Below are positions 27,120 to 35,293 of a DNA stretch of 64,000 nt, in pieces. The notes below the pieces were generated by a model that did no database searches, was not told where the DNA came from, and saw nothing but the letters and a program-made list of their open reading frames with translations. Both the position numbers and the translations under genes were made by a program. The stretch covers positions 434,001 through 498,000 of the forward strand of contig NZ_JAOWPT010000003.1 of assembly GCF_025753855.1 (NCBI RefSeq). The letters run 5' to 3'. The stretch's first letter is position 1. Each line of letters opens with the position of its first letter. Origin of the DNA: Mesorhizobium sp. ZC-5 (GTDB lineage: Bacteria; Pseudomonadota; Alphaproteobacteria; Rhizobiales; Rhizobiaceae).

Positions 27120-28298
27120 TCACCGTGGCGCAGGCGAATTCCCGTGCTGCGCGCGCACCCAGTTGTGGAACCGGTGAAGGTCGTACTCTTCCGGCATCAG
27201 CACGCCGGCCTCGTGGCGGATTGATTTCAGCCCGCGCTGGTTGATCTCGCACACTGCGGCGTCCTCCTCCATGACGCGAACGCCGAAGGCGACGATGTTG
27301 CCGATATCGGTATTGTCCTCCTGCAGCGCTTGCGGCGGGAACAGCCATTCGGCGGTCAGCTCGGTCTCTTCCGGCCCGAGCGGGACGAGCCGCACGACAC
27401 GGACATAGTCGACATGGCCGACGACGAACATCGACGGCAGGCTGACGGCGTAGGTCTGGCCGGCGGCGCGTTCCCGCTCGGTCAGGCCTTCGAACACCGG
27501 CCCATGGGCGCGGCCGTCTTCCGACCAGGTCTCGGCGCCGTCGCGCAGCTTTCCCGAAAACTCCGGTGCGTCATTGTCGGCGTGGCGCGCCCAGTCCGGA
27601 TCGTCATGCCGCGCCATCAGGCCGCGCCCGTAGATAGGCACCAGCTTCGACAGATGCGGATGTACGTTCGGGCAATGCAGGCATTCGTTGAAGTTCTCCC
27701 AGAAGATCTTCCAGTTGCAGGCCATGGTTTTCCTGAACACATGACCGCTGACCAGGCTCTCGAGCGGCCAGTTGGAGAGGTCGCTGGAAGCTGGGTCGAA
27801 AGCCTCCTCGATCGGCGCGGGCGCGTCGGCAAGGTTGACGAAGATGAAGCCGCGCCATTCGGCGATTGCCACGCGGTAGAGCGGATAGTCTGCCTTCGAG
27901 AAACCTTCCGGCAGGCTTTTCGACGGCACGCGGACAAGATCGCCGCGCAGCGAATAGGACCATGAGTGATAGGGGCAGGTGATCAGCCGGGCCTTCAGCC
28001 GTCCTGCCTCTCCCTGGCAGAGCTGCGAGCCGCGGTGACGGCAGGTGTTGTGGAACGCTTGCAGCGCGCCGGTCTCGTCCCGCAGCACGACGATGTCCTG
28101 TGTGCCGATGCGAACGGTGCGCCAGGCAAGCGGTTGTGCGACGTCGGCGGCGCGGCAGGCCAGCACCCAGTTTCGGTACCAGATTGCAGCGAGATCCCGC
28201 TGATAATCGTCTGCTGACCAATAGACATGCGAAGGCAGCGTGGGCTCGACCTGAAGCAAACCGTTGTAAGGATCGCTGGCTGCGGCTTCTGTACTCAT
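27120..28298 (-). CDS. Rieske non-heme iron oxygenase, alpha subunit
   Basis: 392 residues from ATG 28298, with CCGGAG six bases upstream; an ATG at 28304 abuts that site. The N-terminal Rieske domain has CRHRG (about 85-89) and CPYHSWS (about 107-113). The C-terminal catalytic domain has NFNECLHCPNVHPHL (about 202-216) with two His ligands; an Asp should complete the triad. It resembles glycine-betaine/carnitine-type monooxygenases (GbcA, YeaW) more than aromatic dioxygenases. No reductase gene is adjacent. A 13-bp inverted repeat TGTCC-AGC-GGACA lies 15 bp upstream. Confidence 0.9.
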   Translation of the reverse strand: MSTEAAASDPYNGLLQVEPTLPSHVYWSADDYQRDLAAIWYRNWVLACRAADVAQPLAWRTVRIGTQDIVVLRDETGALQAFHNTCRHRGSQLCQGEAGRLKARLITCPYHSWSYSLRGDLVRVPSKSLPEGFSKADYPLYRVAIAEWRGFIFVNLADAPAPIEEAFDPASSDLSNWPLESLVSGHVFRKTMACNWKIFWENFNECLHCPNVHPHLSKLVPIYGRGLMARHDDPDWARHADNDAPEFSGKLRDGAETWSEDGRAHGPVFEGLTERERAAGQTYAVSLPSMFVVGHVDYVRVVRLVPLGPEETELTAEWLFPPQALQEDNTDIGNIVAFGVRVMEEDAAVCEINQRGLKSIRHEAGVLMPEEYDLHRFHNWVRAQHGNSPAPR

Positions 28299-28532
28299 TG
28301 CCATCTCCGGATTTGTCCAGCGGACACCCGCGGCGGCACGCTGTCAATCCGTGGCGAAGACCGTGTCCCGTCCGGATTGATCCAAAGTCGAACGGGCATT
28401 TGCACCAAAGTACGGAGCAAAAAAGCCGGAGAATCGTTTATCGCTGGTGGAGCTCCGCGGGAGAATTTTACCTTTCGTTAACCACGCGGGAGCAGATTTG
28501 AACGTCAGGGAGGAAACCTTGGAGAACACACC

Positions 28533-28871
28533 ATGTTCTGCGCAGGAATCTTTTCCCCCGGCCGAGCAGCGGCCCTGGCATCAGCAGCCTTACTTGTCGT
28601 TTTAGGTACAATGCCTTCCCGCGCGCACGACGCGCCGAAGGGATGGTCTTACCCCTATGCCTGCTGTTCCGGCTATGACTGTCGCGCAGTGAAGGCGACA
28701 TCGATCAGCGAGAGGCCGGAAGGCTTTGTCATCGCGGGCACCGGCGAGGTCGTCGGCTATCAGGACAGGCGGCTGCGCGATTCCCCTGATGGCGAGTATC
28801 ACTGGTGTTCGGTGGAAGGGAAAAACGACGGCAAGACCATCTGCCTGTTTGTGCCGCCGCGCTCGTACTGA
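28533..28871 (+). CDS. Small exported Cys-containing protein, unknown function
   Basis: 112 residues with a signal peptide (residues 1-31, ending PSRAHDA). The mature part is about 80 residues: YPYACCSGYDCRAV near the start, GEYHWCSVEGKNDGKTICLFVPP at the end. Five cysteines suggest one or two disulfides in the periplasm. TTGGAG precedes ATG by 8 bases. I do not recognise a named family, although the CCSGYDC layout recalls small rhizobial exported proteins. Confidence 0.75.
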   Translation: MFCAGIFSPGRAAALASAALLVVLGTMPSRAHDAPKGWSYPYACCSGYDCRAVKATSISERPEGFVIAGTGEVVGYQDRRLRDSPDGEYHWCSVEGKNDGKTICLFVPPRSY

Positions 28872-29019
28872 AGCCGTCGTTTCAATGCCGGCATAGCGAG
28901 CCCGCCCGGGCAATCGTAGCCGTGGGCAGCGGAGCGGCGAGCGGAGTTTGGCGAGTGTGTGTTCCGCGCAACGATGCCGCCGATTGTGCTGAAACGATGC
29001 CAGTTCGGCCGGCATAAAA

Positions 29020-29048
29020 TTGACTCTGGCGGCAAACCTCTTTCTATT
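29020..29048 (+). promoter_or_regulatory. Candidate promoter of the 29135 gene
   Basis: TTGACT (29020-29025) and TCTATT (29043-29048) are 17 bases apart, about 85 bp before the start codon. The rest of the 28872-29134 gap shows nothing else clear. Confidence 0.5.
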
Positions 29049-29134
29049 CGCGCTGAGAACGGGCATTGCATGTCGCCGTCGTGGCGGAGGCGCGCGCAGT
29101 GTCGGCGGGGCGGCTCTGCCGTGAGAAGGAAGAC

Positions 29135-29383
29135 ATGGAAGACAATTACGAAAAATACGCCGTCGCGGTAATCATTGTCTTCGGCGCGATGATTATCGGC
29201 GGCTTGATGGCGGCGGGGTTGTCGATGGACGACCGTCCAGCCTTTTTGTGGGCGCTTGGCGGCGCATTCTTCGCCTGGATTGGCGGCCATGCGGTGCTGT
29301 TCGACCGCCCCCGCGTCTATGGCGGCCTGATCATGGTCGCCGCGGTCTTTGCCATCGCCTCGATCGTTGCCCTGGTAACCTGA
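29135..29383 (+). CDS. Small three-helix membrane protein, unknown function
   Basis: 82 residues from ATG 29135, with AAGGAAG just upstream; a longer frame back to 29066 lacks a ribosome site. After the charged start MEDNYEKY come three hydrophobic helices (about 8-28, 36-54, 60-80). No conserved catalytic residues are seen and no family is recognised. It is separated from the following reductase by 61 bp and could be co-transcribed with it. Confidence 0.65.
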   Translation: MEDNYEKYAVAVIIVFGAMIIGGLMAAGLSMDDRPAFLWALGGAFFAWIGGHAVLFDRPRVYGGLIMVAAVFAIASIVALVT

Positions 29384-29444
29384 GCATCCGGCGGCTCCCG
29401 GCCGCCCAGATTCCCAACCTTTTCCCGTTCCGGAGAGTTCCGCC

Positions 29445-30497
29445 ATGCAGCAGCGCCGCCTTGGCCGCACCGACCTGTCTGTCTCGGCAATCTGCCTGGG
29501 CACGATGACATGGGGCCAGCAGAATACCGAGGAAGATGCGCATCAGCAGCTCGACAGCGCCTTTGCACGCGGCGTGAATTTCCTCGATACGGCGGAACTG
29601 TATCCCATCCCGCCGAAGCCCGATACGCAAGGGCGAACGGAAGCCTACATCGGCAACTGGATGCAGGCGCGGAAAAACCGCGACAAGGTCATCGTCGCCT
29701 CGAAAGTGGTCGGCCGCACGGCCAATGACTGGTTTCGCGACGGGCGTCCCTCCAGGCTGGCACGCACGGACATCTTCGACGCGATGGAAAAGTCGCTGAA
29801 GCGGCTGCGGACCGACTATATCGACCTCTACCAGATCCATTTCCCGGAACGGCAGGTGCCGTGGGGTTCGAATCCGAACCGCGTCGGCAACTGGCCGGCG
29901 CCCCGCGATGCCGACGAGACGCCGATCGCCGAGACGATCGCCGTGTTCGACGAACTGGTGAAGGCGGGAAAGATCCGCCATTTCGGTCTGTCGAACGAAA
30001 GCTCGTGGGGCGTCATGCGCTTCCTGTTCGAGAGCGAGAAGGGGACGGGACCGAGGGCCGTGTCGGTGCAGAACGCCTACAATCTGGTCAACCGCGCCTT
30101 CGAGGTGAACCTTGCCGAGGTCTGCGACCGTGAAGGGGTGAGCCTGCTGCCCTATTCGCCGTTGGCGCAAGGCTACCTCACCGGCAAGTACGACCACGGC
30201 GCGCGGCCGCAGGGTTCGCGCTCGCAGCTCTTCGGCCGCGGCCAGCGCTACGAGACGCCGAACGCTGCGGAGGTGCAGCTCGAATACAATGAGCTTGCGC
30301 GCGGCTTCGGCATGGAGCCGGCGCTGTTTGCCAATGCCTTCGTCGTCAGCCGCCCGTTCGTGGCTTCCAACATCATCGGCGCGACCACACTGGCGCAGCT
30401 TGCCATGGCGCTCGATTCGGCCGACGTGACATGGACCGACGAGATGCAGCAGGCGGTCGACGCGATCCACCAGCGCACCGGCAATCCTTGCCCCTGA
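29445..30497 (+). CDS. tas: Tas-like aldo/keto reductase
   Basis: 350 residues, same length as E. coli Tas, with the same opening RRLGRTDLSVSAICLGTMTWGQQN and the block NFLDTAELYPIPPKPDTQGRTEAYIGNW. Catalytic Asp and Tyr lie in LDTAELYP, the Lys in ASKVVG, the His in YQIHFPERQ. In E. coli Tas overexpression relieves a tyrosine auxotroph under starvation; the physiological substrate is not known. GGAGAGTTCCGCC precedes the ATG. Confidence 0.9.
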   Translation: MQQRRLGRTDLSVSAICLGTMTWGQQNTEEDAHQQLDSAFARGVNFLDTAELYPIPPKPDTQGRTEAYIGNWMQARKNRDKVIVASKVVGRTANDWFRDGRPSRLARTDIFDAMEKSLKRLRTDYIDLYQIHFPERQVPWGSNPNRVGNWPAPRDADETPIAETIAVFDELVKAGKIRHFGLSNESSWGVMRFLFESEKGTGPRAVSVQNAYNLVNRAFEVNLAEVCDREGVSLLPYSPLAQGYLTGKYDHGARPQGSRSQLFGRGQRYETPNAAEVQLEYNELARGFGMEPALFANAFVVSRPFVASNIIGATTLAQLAMALDSADVTWTDEMQQAVDAIHQRTGNPCP

Positions 30498-30570
30498 GCA
30501 AACCCTGCTGACGCAGGCTGTCAGCAGGACCGTGCTTCTCTCCGGCATCGACAAATGCCAGGAGAAAAAG

Positions 30571-30936
30571 ATGATCATCAAGGGAAGCTGCCACTGCAAG
30601 GCGACACAGTTCGAGGCGGCATACGTGCCGGAGACGGTGACCAGGTGCACCTGTTCGATCTGTTCGAAGCGCGGCGGGCTCTGGGCCTATTACAAGCCGG
30701 CCGATGTGCGCTTCATCTCGGACGACGCCAAGGAGACATACCAGTGGAGCTCGAAGATCTGCAAGCTCAACTTCTGCCGGGTCTGCGGCTGCTCCACCTA
30801 CAATGAGACGCCGGACTTCTCCACCGGCGAGCCGAATTTCGACAATCCGCAGATCGTCCTCAACGCGCGCCTTTTCGATGATTTCGATGTCGGCGGCATT
30901 CCGGTTTTCGAGATCGACGGCAAGAACTTGTGGTGA
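30571..30936 (+). CDS. GFA-family zinc protein (glutathione-dependent formaldehyde-activating-like)
   Basis: 121 residues from ATG 30571 with AGGAGA upstream. The zinc-binding pattern of the GFA/CENP-V fold is complete: GSCHCKA, TRCTCSICSKRG, and NFCRVCGC. Despite the family name, most members have no shown formaldehyde activity, and the neighbours give no C1 context. It starts 73 bp after the tas stop and may be in the same transcript. A small soluble cytoplasmic protein. Confidence 0.9.
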   Translation: MIIKGSCHCKATQFEAAYVPETVTRCTCSICSKRGGLWAYYKPADVRFISDDAKETYQWSSKICKLNFCRVCGCSTYNETPDFSTGEPNFDNPQIVLNARLFDDFDVGGIPVFEIDGKNLW

Positions 30937-31114
30937 GCCCGGACCCGGATTGCCATCTTTTGAAATCGCCGCATTTTCCGCTTGGCTGTTTCCGCGCGAC
31001 GTGGAGACTGCCGGCGGCTGATTCCAGATCCGAAAAAAATTTGTGAGAAAAATGTCGGATGGCGCAGCGCCCGTTCGTTCTAGGGTCGGAACTGCCAAAT
31101 CGAGGATAAAAGAG

Positions 31115-31603
31115 ATGGACACCACAATGACCAAGACCGACACCGCCGCCAGCCGCGATCTCGTCCTGACCCGCATCATCGATGCGCCGCGCGAGAAGGT
31201 CTACCGCTGCTGGACGGACGCCGCCTTGCTGCCGCACTGGTTTGCCCCGAAGCCGTGGAGCACGCCGCGCGCCGAACTCGACGTGCGTGCGGGCGGCTCC
31301 AGCATGGTCGTCATGGCCGACGAGGACGGCAATGAGTACCCGAACCCCGGCATCTACCTGGAAGTCGTGCCCAACGAGAAGCTCGTCTTCACCGATGCCT
31401 ACACCAGCGCCTGGGAGCCTTCCGGAAAACCGTTCATGACGGTCGTGCTGACCTTCGAGGACGCCGGCGACGGCAAGACCAAATACACCGCCGTGGCGAA
31501 ACATTGGAGCGTCGAGGATCGCGAAGCGCACGAGAAGATGGGCTTTCACGAAGGCTGGGGCATCTGCGCGAACCAGCTCGAGCAACTCGCCAAGACGCTC
31601 TGA
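31115..31603 (+). CDS. AHSA1/SRPBCC-domain protein
   Basis: 162 residues from ATG 31115 (GAGG nine bases upstream); ATG 31127 is a shorter option. The fold is read from VLTRIIDAPREKVYRCWTDAALLPHWFAPKPWSTP at the N terminus, the glycine/Met sheet DVRAGGSSMVVMADEDG, and the C-terminal helix HEKMGFHEGWGICANQLEQLA. It belongs to the activator-of-Hsp90-like branch. In bacteria such genes often sit next to ArsR regulators; none is present here. Ligand unknown. Confidence 0.9.
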   Translation: MDTTMTKTDTAASRDLVLTRIIDAPREKVYRCWTDAALLPHWFAPKPWSTPRAELDVRAGGSSMVVMADEDGNEYPNPGIYLEVVPNEKLVFTDAYTSAWEPSGKPFMTVVLTFEDAGDGKTKYTAVAKHWSVEDREAHEKMGFHEGWGICANQLEQLAKTL

Positions 31604-31610
31604 CACCTTG

Positions 31611-31644
31611 CATGACGGGTTCCGGTCCCGCCGGAACCGTCATG
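31611..31644 (+). other. Strong inverted repeat after the AHSA1 gene
   Basis: CATGACGGGTTCCGG (31611-31625) pairs with CCGGAACCGTCATG (31631-31644), one bulged base, loop of about 5. There is no T-run. It could end transcription through Rho or protect the 3' end of the mRNA. Confidence 0.5.
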
Positions 31645-31762
31645 CCAGAGACGGGTGGGACGAAATTATGTCATCCGCGCCACGACTTAGCCGCTGAACC
31701 ATCATTGGCAGGTCATGATTGATCACTATGTATGGGGTTGGGCGGGGTTTCGAGGAGGTCGC

Positions 31763-31960
31763 ATGATGAACGAACGCATCAACACACTGGACGAGCTTCT
31801 GAACGATCCCATGGTTCAGCTGGTGATGGCGCGCGACCGCGTGAAACCCGACGAGGTGCGGCTGCATTTCAAGCGTGCGCGCGACCGTTCCAGGCAGCCG
31901 CTGCTGCCGCCGGCGCATGTCGTCGACAAGAGCTGCTGGACGCAGAAGCTGTGCCTCTAG
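31763..31960 (+). CDS. Small conserved-looking protein, unknown function
   Basis: 65 residues. ATG 31763 follows GGAGG at a good distance. The sequence NERINTLDELLNDPMVQLVMARDRVKPDEVRLHF has a regular helical look (an acidic helix, then a Val/Arg-rich one), and the tail is PLLPPAHVVDKSCW. I recall similar short proteins in rhizobia, without function. It may bind DNA or a protein partner; nothing in the sequence proves it. Confidence 0.65.
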   Translation: MMNERINTLDELLNDPMVQLVMARDRVKPDEVRLHFKRARDRSRQPLLPPAHVVDKSCWTQKLCL

Positions 31961-32034
31961 GCATCGCTAAAAAGCGCGCCGCGCCGGGCCTTTGCCCAGC
32001 GCGGATCGCGCATGCCGGAAGATAAACCCGAAAG

Positions 32035-32424
32035 TCAGTTGCTTTTCTGCTGCCGGCGCGCCTTGCGGCCCTCGGCCACACCCATCTCCCAGGCAGTCTT
32101 TTTCAGCCAGCGGTCCGCGCTGGCTTTGCCGTGCGCCCGCACCCGCCGGTAATATTCCGGCTCGATCTGCCGCATGAGCTGCTGGCGCCGCGCCGCCGAG
32201 ATGCCGGGCGCGGACTGCCGGGGGGCGGCGTAGCGCGGCTGCGCCGTCCGGTGCTGCGCCCGCTGGCGCTGCTGATGCCGCCTGATGTTGTTGTGGCGCT
32301 GCGATTCGAGATTTGGCGTCAGCCAGTCCATGGCGACGGCAGGCCTGACGCCGAGATCGGATATCTGCAGGCTCCCCACCGCCAGAAGAGCCGTCGCTGC
32401 CATCGAAAGCGTTCTGAGCTTCAT
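32035..32424 (-). CDS. Exported Arg/Gln-rich basic protein, unknown function
   Basis: 129 residues from ATG 32424, with GAGG seven bases upstream. A signal peptide is seen (KLRTLSMAATALLAVGS... RPAVAM, about 31 residues). The mature chain is strongly basic: NIRRHQQRQRAQHRTAQPR, then a helical part RRQQLMRQIEPEYYRRVRAHGKASADRWL. No cysteines or catalytic motifs. It may bind an acidic envelope polymer. Convergent with the small gene at 31763. Confidence 0.65.
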   Translation of the reverse strand: MKLRTLSMAATALLAVGSLQISDLGVRPAVAMDWLTPNLESQRHNNIRRHQQRQRAQHRTAQPRYAAPRQSAPGISAARRQQLMRQIEPEYYRRVRAHGKASADRWLKKTAWEMGVAEGRKARRQQKSN

Positions 32425-32512
32425 CCTGAACCTCGCTTCGAACGCCACCCGCCATCGCTTTTTTCGAACAGACGGCCAGCAATTGCAACCGTGAATTGAC
32501 GCTTCCCGTCGC

Positions 32513-33310
32513 TCAACGACTGTCGTCGAAGTAGTGTCCGGGCGTCACGCCGAACGCCCTGCGAAAGCCGGCGACGAAGGCGCTGGGCTGCTCGTAGCCG
32601 AGCCGATCAGAAATCTGGCCGATCGGCACACCGAGCGATAGCCATTCCACTGCTTTCATCAGCCGCGCCTGCCGCCGCCAGGCGCGGAAGCTGAGGCCGG
32701 TCTCGGTGCGGAAATGCCGCTCGAAGGAGCGCTCCGAAAATGCCGCCCGCCGCGCCACCGCGGCGAGACTGTCGGGCCGTCCGGGATCTGCCGCAAGCTC
32801 GCTCACCGCGCCCCGCAGGCGCTCCGAGCCAGGCATCGGCAGATGCAGCGGCGCGATAGGGACGGTTGCCAACTGATCGAGTATGACGTGAGCGATCCGC
32901 CCTGCCGGGCCATCGATCTGCTCGTCGCGCGCATAGCCCATGAAGGTAAGCGCCAGTTCGCGCAGCAGCGGTGACAGCCGGATAACCGCTGGTCCGCGCG
33001 GCAGGTGCCGCACCGCCTCCGGCCGGAAGAAGAGGAAGCGCTGCGCGGTGTCCTGCAGGTAGGTAACCGCATGGGTGACGCCTGGTGGGATCCAGACGGC
33101 TCGTTCTGGCGGCACCACGAAGGTGCCGCGCCCAGTCTCCACCGTCACCGCGCCCGAGACGATGTGGAACAACTGCGCCCGCCGATGACTGTGCACGCCG
33201 TAATGTTGGTCTTTCTCCACGTCGCCTGCATAGGCGACAATGGCGGCCGGATAGTCCTCCGCTTCGCCGAGGCTGAGATCGGGATGGATCAGATTGTCCG
33301 GATGAACCAT
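32513..33310 (-). CDS. AraC-family transcriptional regulator with cupin sensor
   Basis: 265 residues from ATG 33310; an in-frame ATG at 33328 adds six. The N-terminal cupin (HSHRRAQLFHIVSGAVTVETG... VWIPPGVTHAV) would bind a small ligand, and the C-terminal part has two helix-turn-helices (DSLAAVARRAAFSERSFERHFRTETGLSF and GQISDRLGYEQPSAFVAGFRRAFGVTPGHYF). It belongs to the group of short AraC proteins related to NimR. The target is not obvious; the divergent DUF1127 gene 180 bp away is a candidate. Confidence 0.88.
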   Translation of the reverse strand: MVHPDNLIHPDLSLGEAEDYPAAIVAYAGDVEKDQHYGVHSHRRAQLFHIVSGAVTVETGRGTFVVPPERAVWIPPGVTHAVTYLQDTAQRFLFFRPEAVRHLPRGPAVIRLSPLLRELALTFMGYARDEQIDGPAGRIAHVILDQLATVPIAPLHLPMPGSERLRGAVSELAADPGRPDSLAAVARRAAFSERSFERHFRTETGLSFRAWRRQARLMKAVEWLSLGVPIGQISDRLGYEQPSAFVAGFRRAFGVTPGHYFDDSR

Positions 33311-33490
33311 TTGGCGTCTCGCAAACATAATTAGGCGATATGGCGATAACACGATACCGCCATCACGGGGTACTCTCAACCCGATATCGACCTTTGCCTC
33401 GATCAATGCGCAACCATTTGGCCGCTCGTACAGGCAGCATCTGAAGCTTGCCGGTCGACCGACCACCTTGCGATGGAAAGGAGACCAAGC

Positions 33491-33718
33491 ATGATTACCG
33501 CGGTTTTCCCCCGGCAATTTTTCGCGCCGGCCAAGGTGCCGGCGAAGGGCGGCAGCAATGCCGACAGTTTTCTCGCCTGGCTTCGCCGCATGCGGCTAAC
33601 CCGGCATAATGTCCGCTGCCTTTCTGCACTCGACGACCGATTGCTCGCCGATATCGGCATTACTCGCAATGAATTGAGGCATGTGGCGCGGCTGGGCCGG
33701 CTGCCGGGATGGGAGTAG
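33491..33718 (+). CDS. DUF1127 domain protein
   Basis: 75 residues from ATG 33491, with AAGGAG eight bases upstream; the frame opens further 5' at 33473 but lacks a ribosome site. The C-terminal half has the standard DUF1127 box: FLAWLRRMRLTRHNVRCLSALDDRLLADIGITRNELRHVARLG. Basic and Arg-rich. Some DUF1127 proteins in Agrobacterium and Rhodobacter affect phosphate uptake and RNA turnover; that role is not shown here. Confidence 0.88.
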   Translation: MITAVFPRQFFAPAKVPAKGGSNADSFLAWLRRMRLTRHNVRCLSALDDRLLADIGITRNELRHVARLGRLPGWE

Positions 33719-33926
33719 GCCGGGGGCAGCGGGACCGGGGACGGCTGTGTTTCCGCTAGTGAAGGGCTCCAACCTGAAGCGTGGCAACACGTCTTATCCA
33801 GCCCCCTTCGAAGCTCGCCACGGCAATCATTCGCGAGGGAATCTGCCTTGCGATTGCCATGCCGCGCATGCAGACAGTGCCGGCCCGTCCGGTGGGGCGG
33901 CCTGTTTCGCGCGAGGAGTTTTGTTG

Positions 33927-34340
33927 GTGTTCCCATTTTTCCACGCCCGCCATGTGCTGGCGCTTGCGCTTTCACTGTTGTTTGCAGCCGCAGGCGCGGC
34001 GGGCGCGCAAGAATGCTGCGATCCCGCCGGGCCGTTCCGGCCGGGGGAAGGCTATGCCGAGACGCCGGCGACCTGCGCGACGATCGGGAACTGGGTGGAA
34101 CGCGCGCCGGCAGTCGACGCCCGCATCACGCTGACCGTCCGCGGCAAACTCGTGCATGTGCAGAGCGACGGCGCGCTGGCCTATCTCATCATGTGCGAGG
34201 AAGGCGGCATGCAGGTGATGTGCGTGACCTACCAGACCAACGGCATGAAAGCCGGCGACGAGGTGCTGTTCGCCGGCGGCTACGCGCGCGTCGGCGAGAA
34301 ACAGGTGATGCTCGATCCGTGCCTGGCGGAGGAGGGGTAG
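33927..34340 (+). CDS. Exported protein, OB-like domain, unknown function
   Basis: 137 residues. The start is GTG 33927 (GAGGAG nine bases upstream) or TTG 33924; there is no in-frame ATG early on. A signal peptide (FHARHVLALALSLLFAAAGAAGAQ) precedes ECCDPAGPFRPGEGYAETP. The later part ITLTVRGKLVHVQSDGALAYLIMCEEGGMQVMCVTYQTNGMKAGDEVLFAGGYARVG has the strand pattern of a small OB fold with DALAYL-like core. Five cysteines suggest periplasmic disulfides. No named family recognised. Confidence 0.7.
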   Translation: MFPFFHARHVLALALSLLFAAAGAAGAQECCDPAGPFRPGEGYAETPATCATIGNWVERAPAVDARITLTVRGKLVHVQSDGALAYLIMCEEGGMQVMCVTYQTNGMKAGDEVLFAGGYARVGEKQVMLDPCLAEEG

Positions 34341-34353
34341 GCGCGCCTCCACC

Positions 34354-34513
34354 TTCGTCATCCTCGGCCTTGAGCCGAGGATCCATGCCGCGAGGTTGAG
34401 GACGACGCTGACGGTGCAGAAAGACGCACCCTTCGCCTGCCGTTTACGCGTTGCCGGAATGGACCCTAGGTTTTCGCGACGGCCTTCGGCCTGCTCCGCC
34501 CGAGGATGACGAA
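34354..34513. repeat. Inverted repeat of the 'tcgtcatcctcgg' type in a 326-bp gap
   Basis: TTCGTCATCCTCGG (34354-34367) and CCGAGGATGACGAA (34500-34513) are perfect 14-bp arms about 130 bp apart, with a nested copy GCCTTGAGCCGAGGATCC beside the left arm. I recall this as a common rhizobial intergenic repeat. The rest of the 34341-34666 gap holds a second stretch of repeat-like sequence and the promoter at 34609. Confidence 0.7.
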
Positions 34514-34608
34514 AGGGAAGGGGCGCTCCGTCCAGCGCGCTCCTCATTCGACCTCGCTCTCGACAACGAGGAGAGGGTGGCGGCGCTACGAGGAATCGGC
34601 TTTTTGCG

Positions 34609-34633
34609 GGAACCTTTGCCGCCTCCGGCTGTT
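34609..34633 (+). promoter_or_regulatory. EcfG-type (general stress response) promoter
   Basis: GGAAC (34609-34613), 16 bases, TGTT (34630-34633). The alphaproteobacterial EcfG consensus is GGAAC-N16/17-CGTT, so only one -10 base differs. It lies 33 bp before the ATG at 34667. A -10 mismatch leaves some doubt. Confidence 0.6.
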
Positions 34634-34666
34634 GGCCTTCTACATCGCCAACAATCGGAGGATAAA

Positions 34667-34999
34667 ATGAAGCATATCCGCTCGACACTCTTCGCATTCG
34701 CCGCAGTCGTTGGTTTCGCCGCCGCGCCGGCCTTTGCCGCTTGCCCCGACACCGACACGACGGCCTCGATCAATGACAAGGCCAGCACCGGCATGGCCAA
34801 GGACGGCACGCATGCGCCGATGGAATCGGATGCCGCGAAAAGCGATCCTGCCATGAAGGACGGCAAGAGCATGCCGCTGGCAACCCAGGAAGGCGGCGGC
34901 AACAAGGATCTCGCCACTTCGCAGCAGGATATCGAGGCGCAGCAGAAGGGCGACAAGACCGCCGCGGCGACCGCCGAGGACGACGCCTGCGCCGAATAA
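34667..34999 (+). CDS. Small exported hydrophilic protein, likely stress-induced
   Basis: 110 residues; ATG 34667 follows CGGAGGAT. A signal peptide of about 24 residues (AVVGFAAAPAFA) precedes a low-complexity acidic/Lys mature chain (KASTGMAKDGTHAPMESDAAKSDPAMKDGKSMPLATQ), ending DDACAE. The two mature cysteines are near the ends. The composition is like disordered, hydrophilic stress proteins. The EcfG-type promoter upstream suggests general stress control. Function unknown. Confidence 0.8.
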   Translation: MKHIRSTLFAFAAVVGFAAAPAFAACPDTDTTASINDKASTGMAKDGTHAPMESDAAKSDPAMKDGKSMPLATQEGGGNKDLATSQQDIEAQQKGDKTAAATAEDDACAE

Positions 35000-35055
35000 T
35001 TGCAGGCACGCCGCGAGATGAACCACAACCGCTTGCGGCAAATGTGGTATAAGAC

Positions 35056-35239
35056 GCCTGAACGAAACGCGATGGATGGGCCGGCACGGTGTGGCGGTGC
35101 ATTCATCGCGTTGTGGCGTCCTGGCGAGGGAAATTGCGGAGCTGACAGCCCTGACACTGTGCCGGCGGCGCGAGGCCGCAAGATCACCTTGGCTGTTATT
35201 CCGCGTTGAAGAGCACCGGGGTCGGGCAGGCTCTTTTTT
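35056..35239 (+). ncRNA. Weak small-RNA candidate ending in an intrinsic terminator
   Basis: AAGAGC (35209-35214) pairs with GCTCTT (35230-35235) and runs into six Ts (35234-35239), a terminator for plus-strand RNA. No gene lies in 35000-35293, apart from the end of the exported-protein gene before it. A TATAAG box (35048-35053) could start an RNA of about 180 bases, but no good -35 is seen. It may simply be the 3' UTR terminator of the 34667 gene. Confidence 0.35.
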
Positions 35240-35293
35240 GAGCGTTCTACATGTTGTTTTTACTTTTAAAACACATAATTAACATCGATAATC

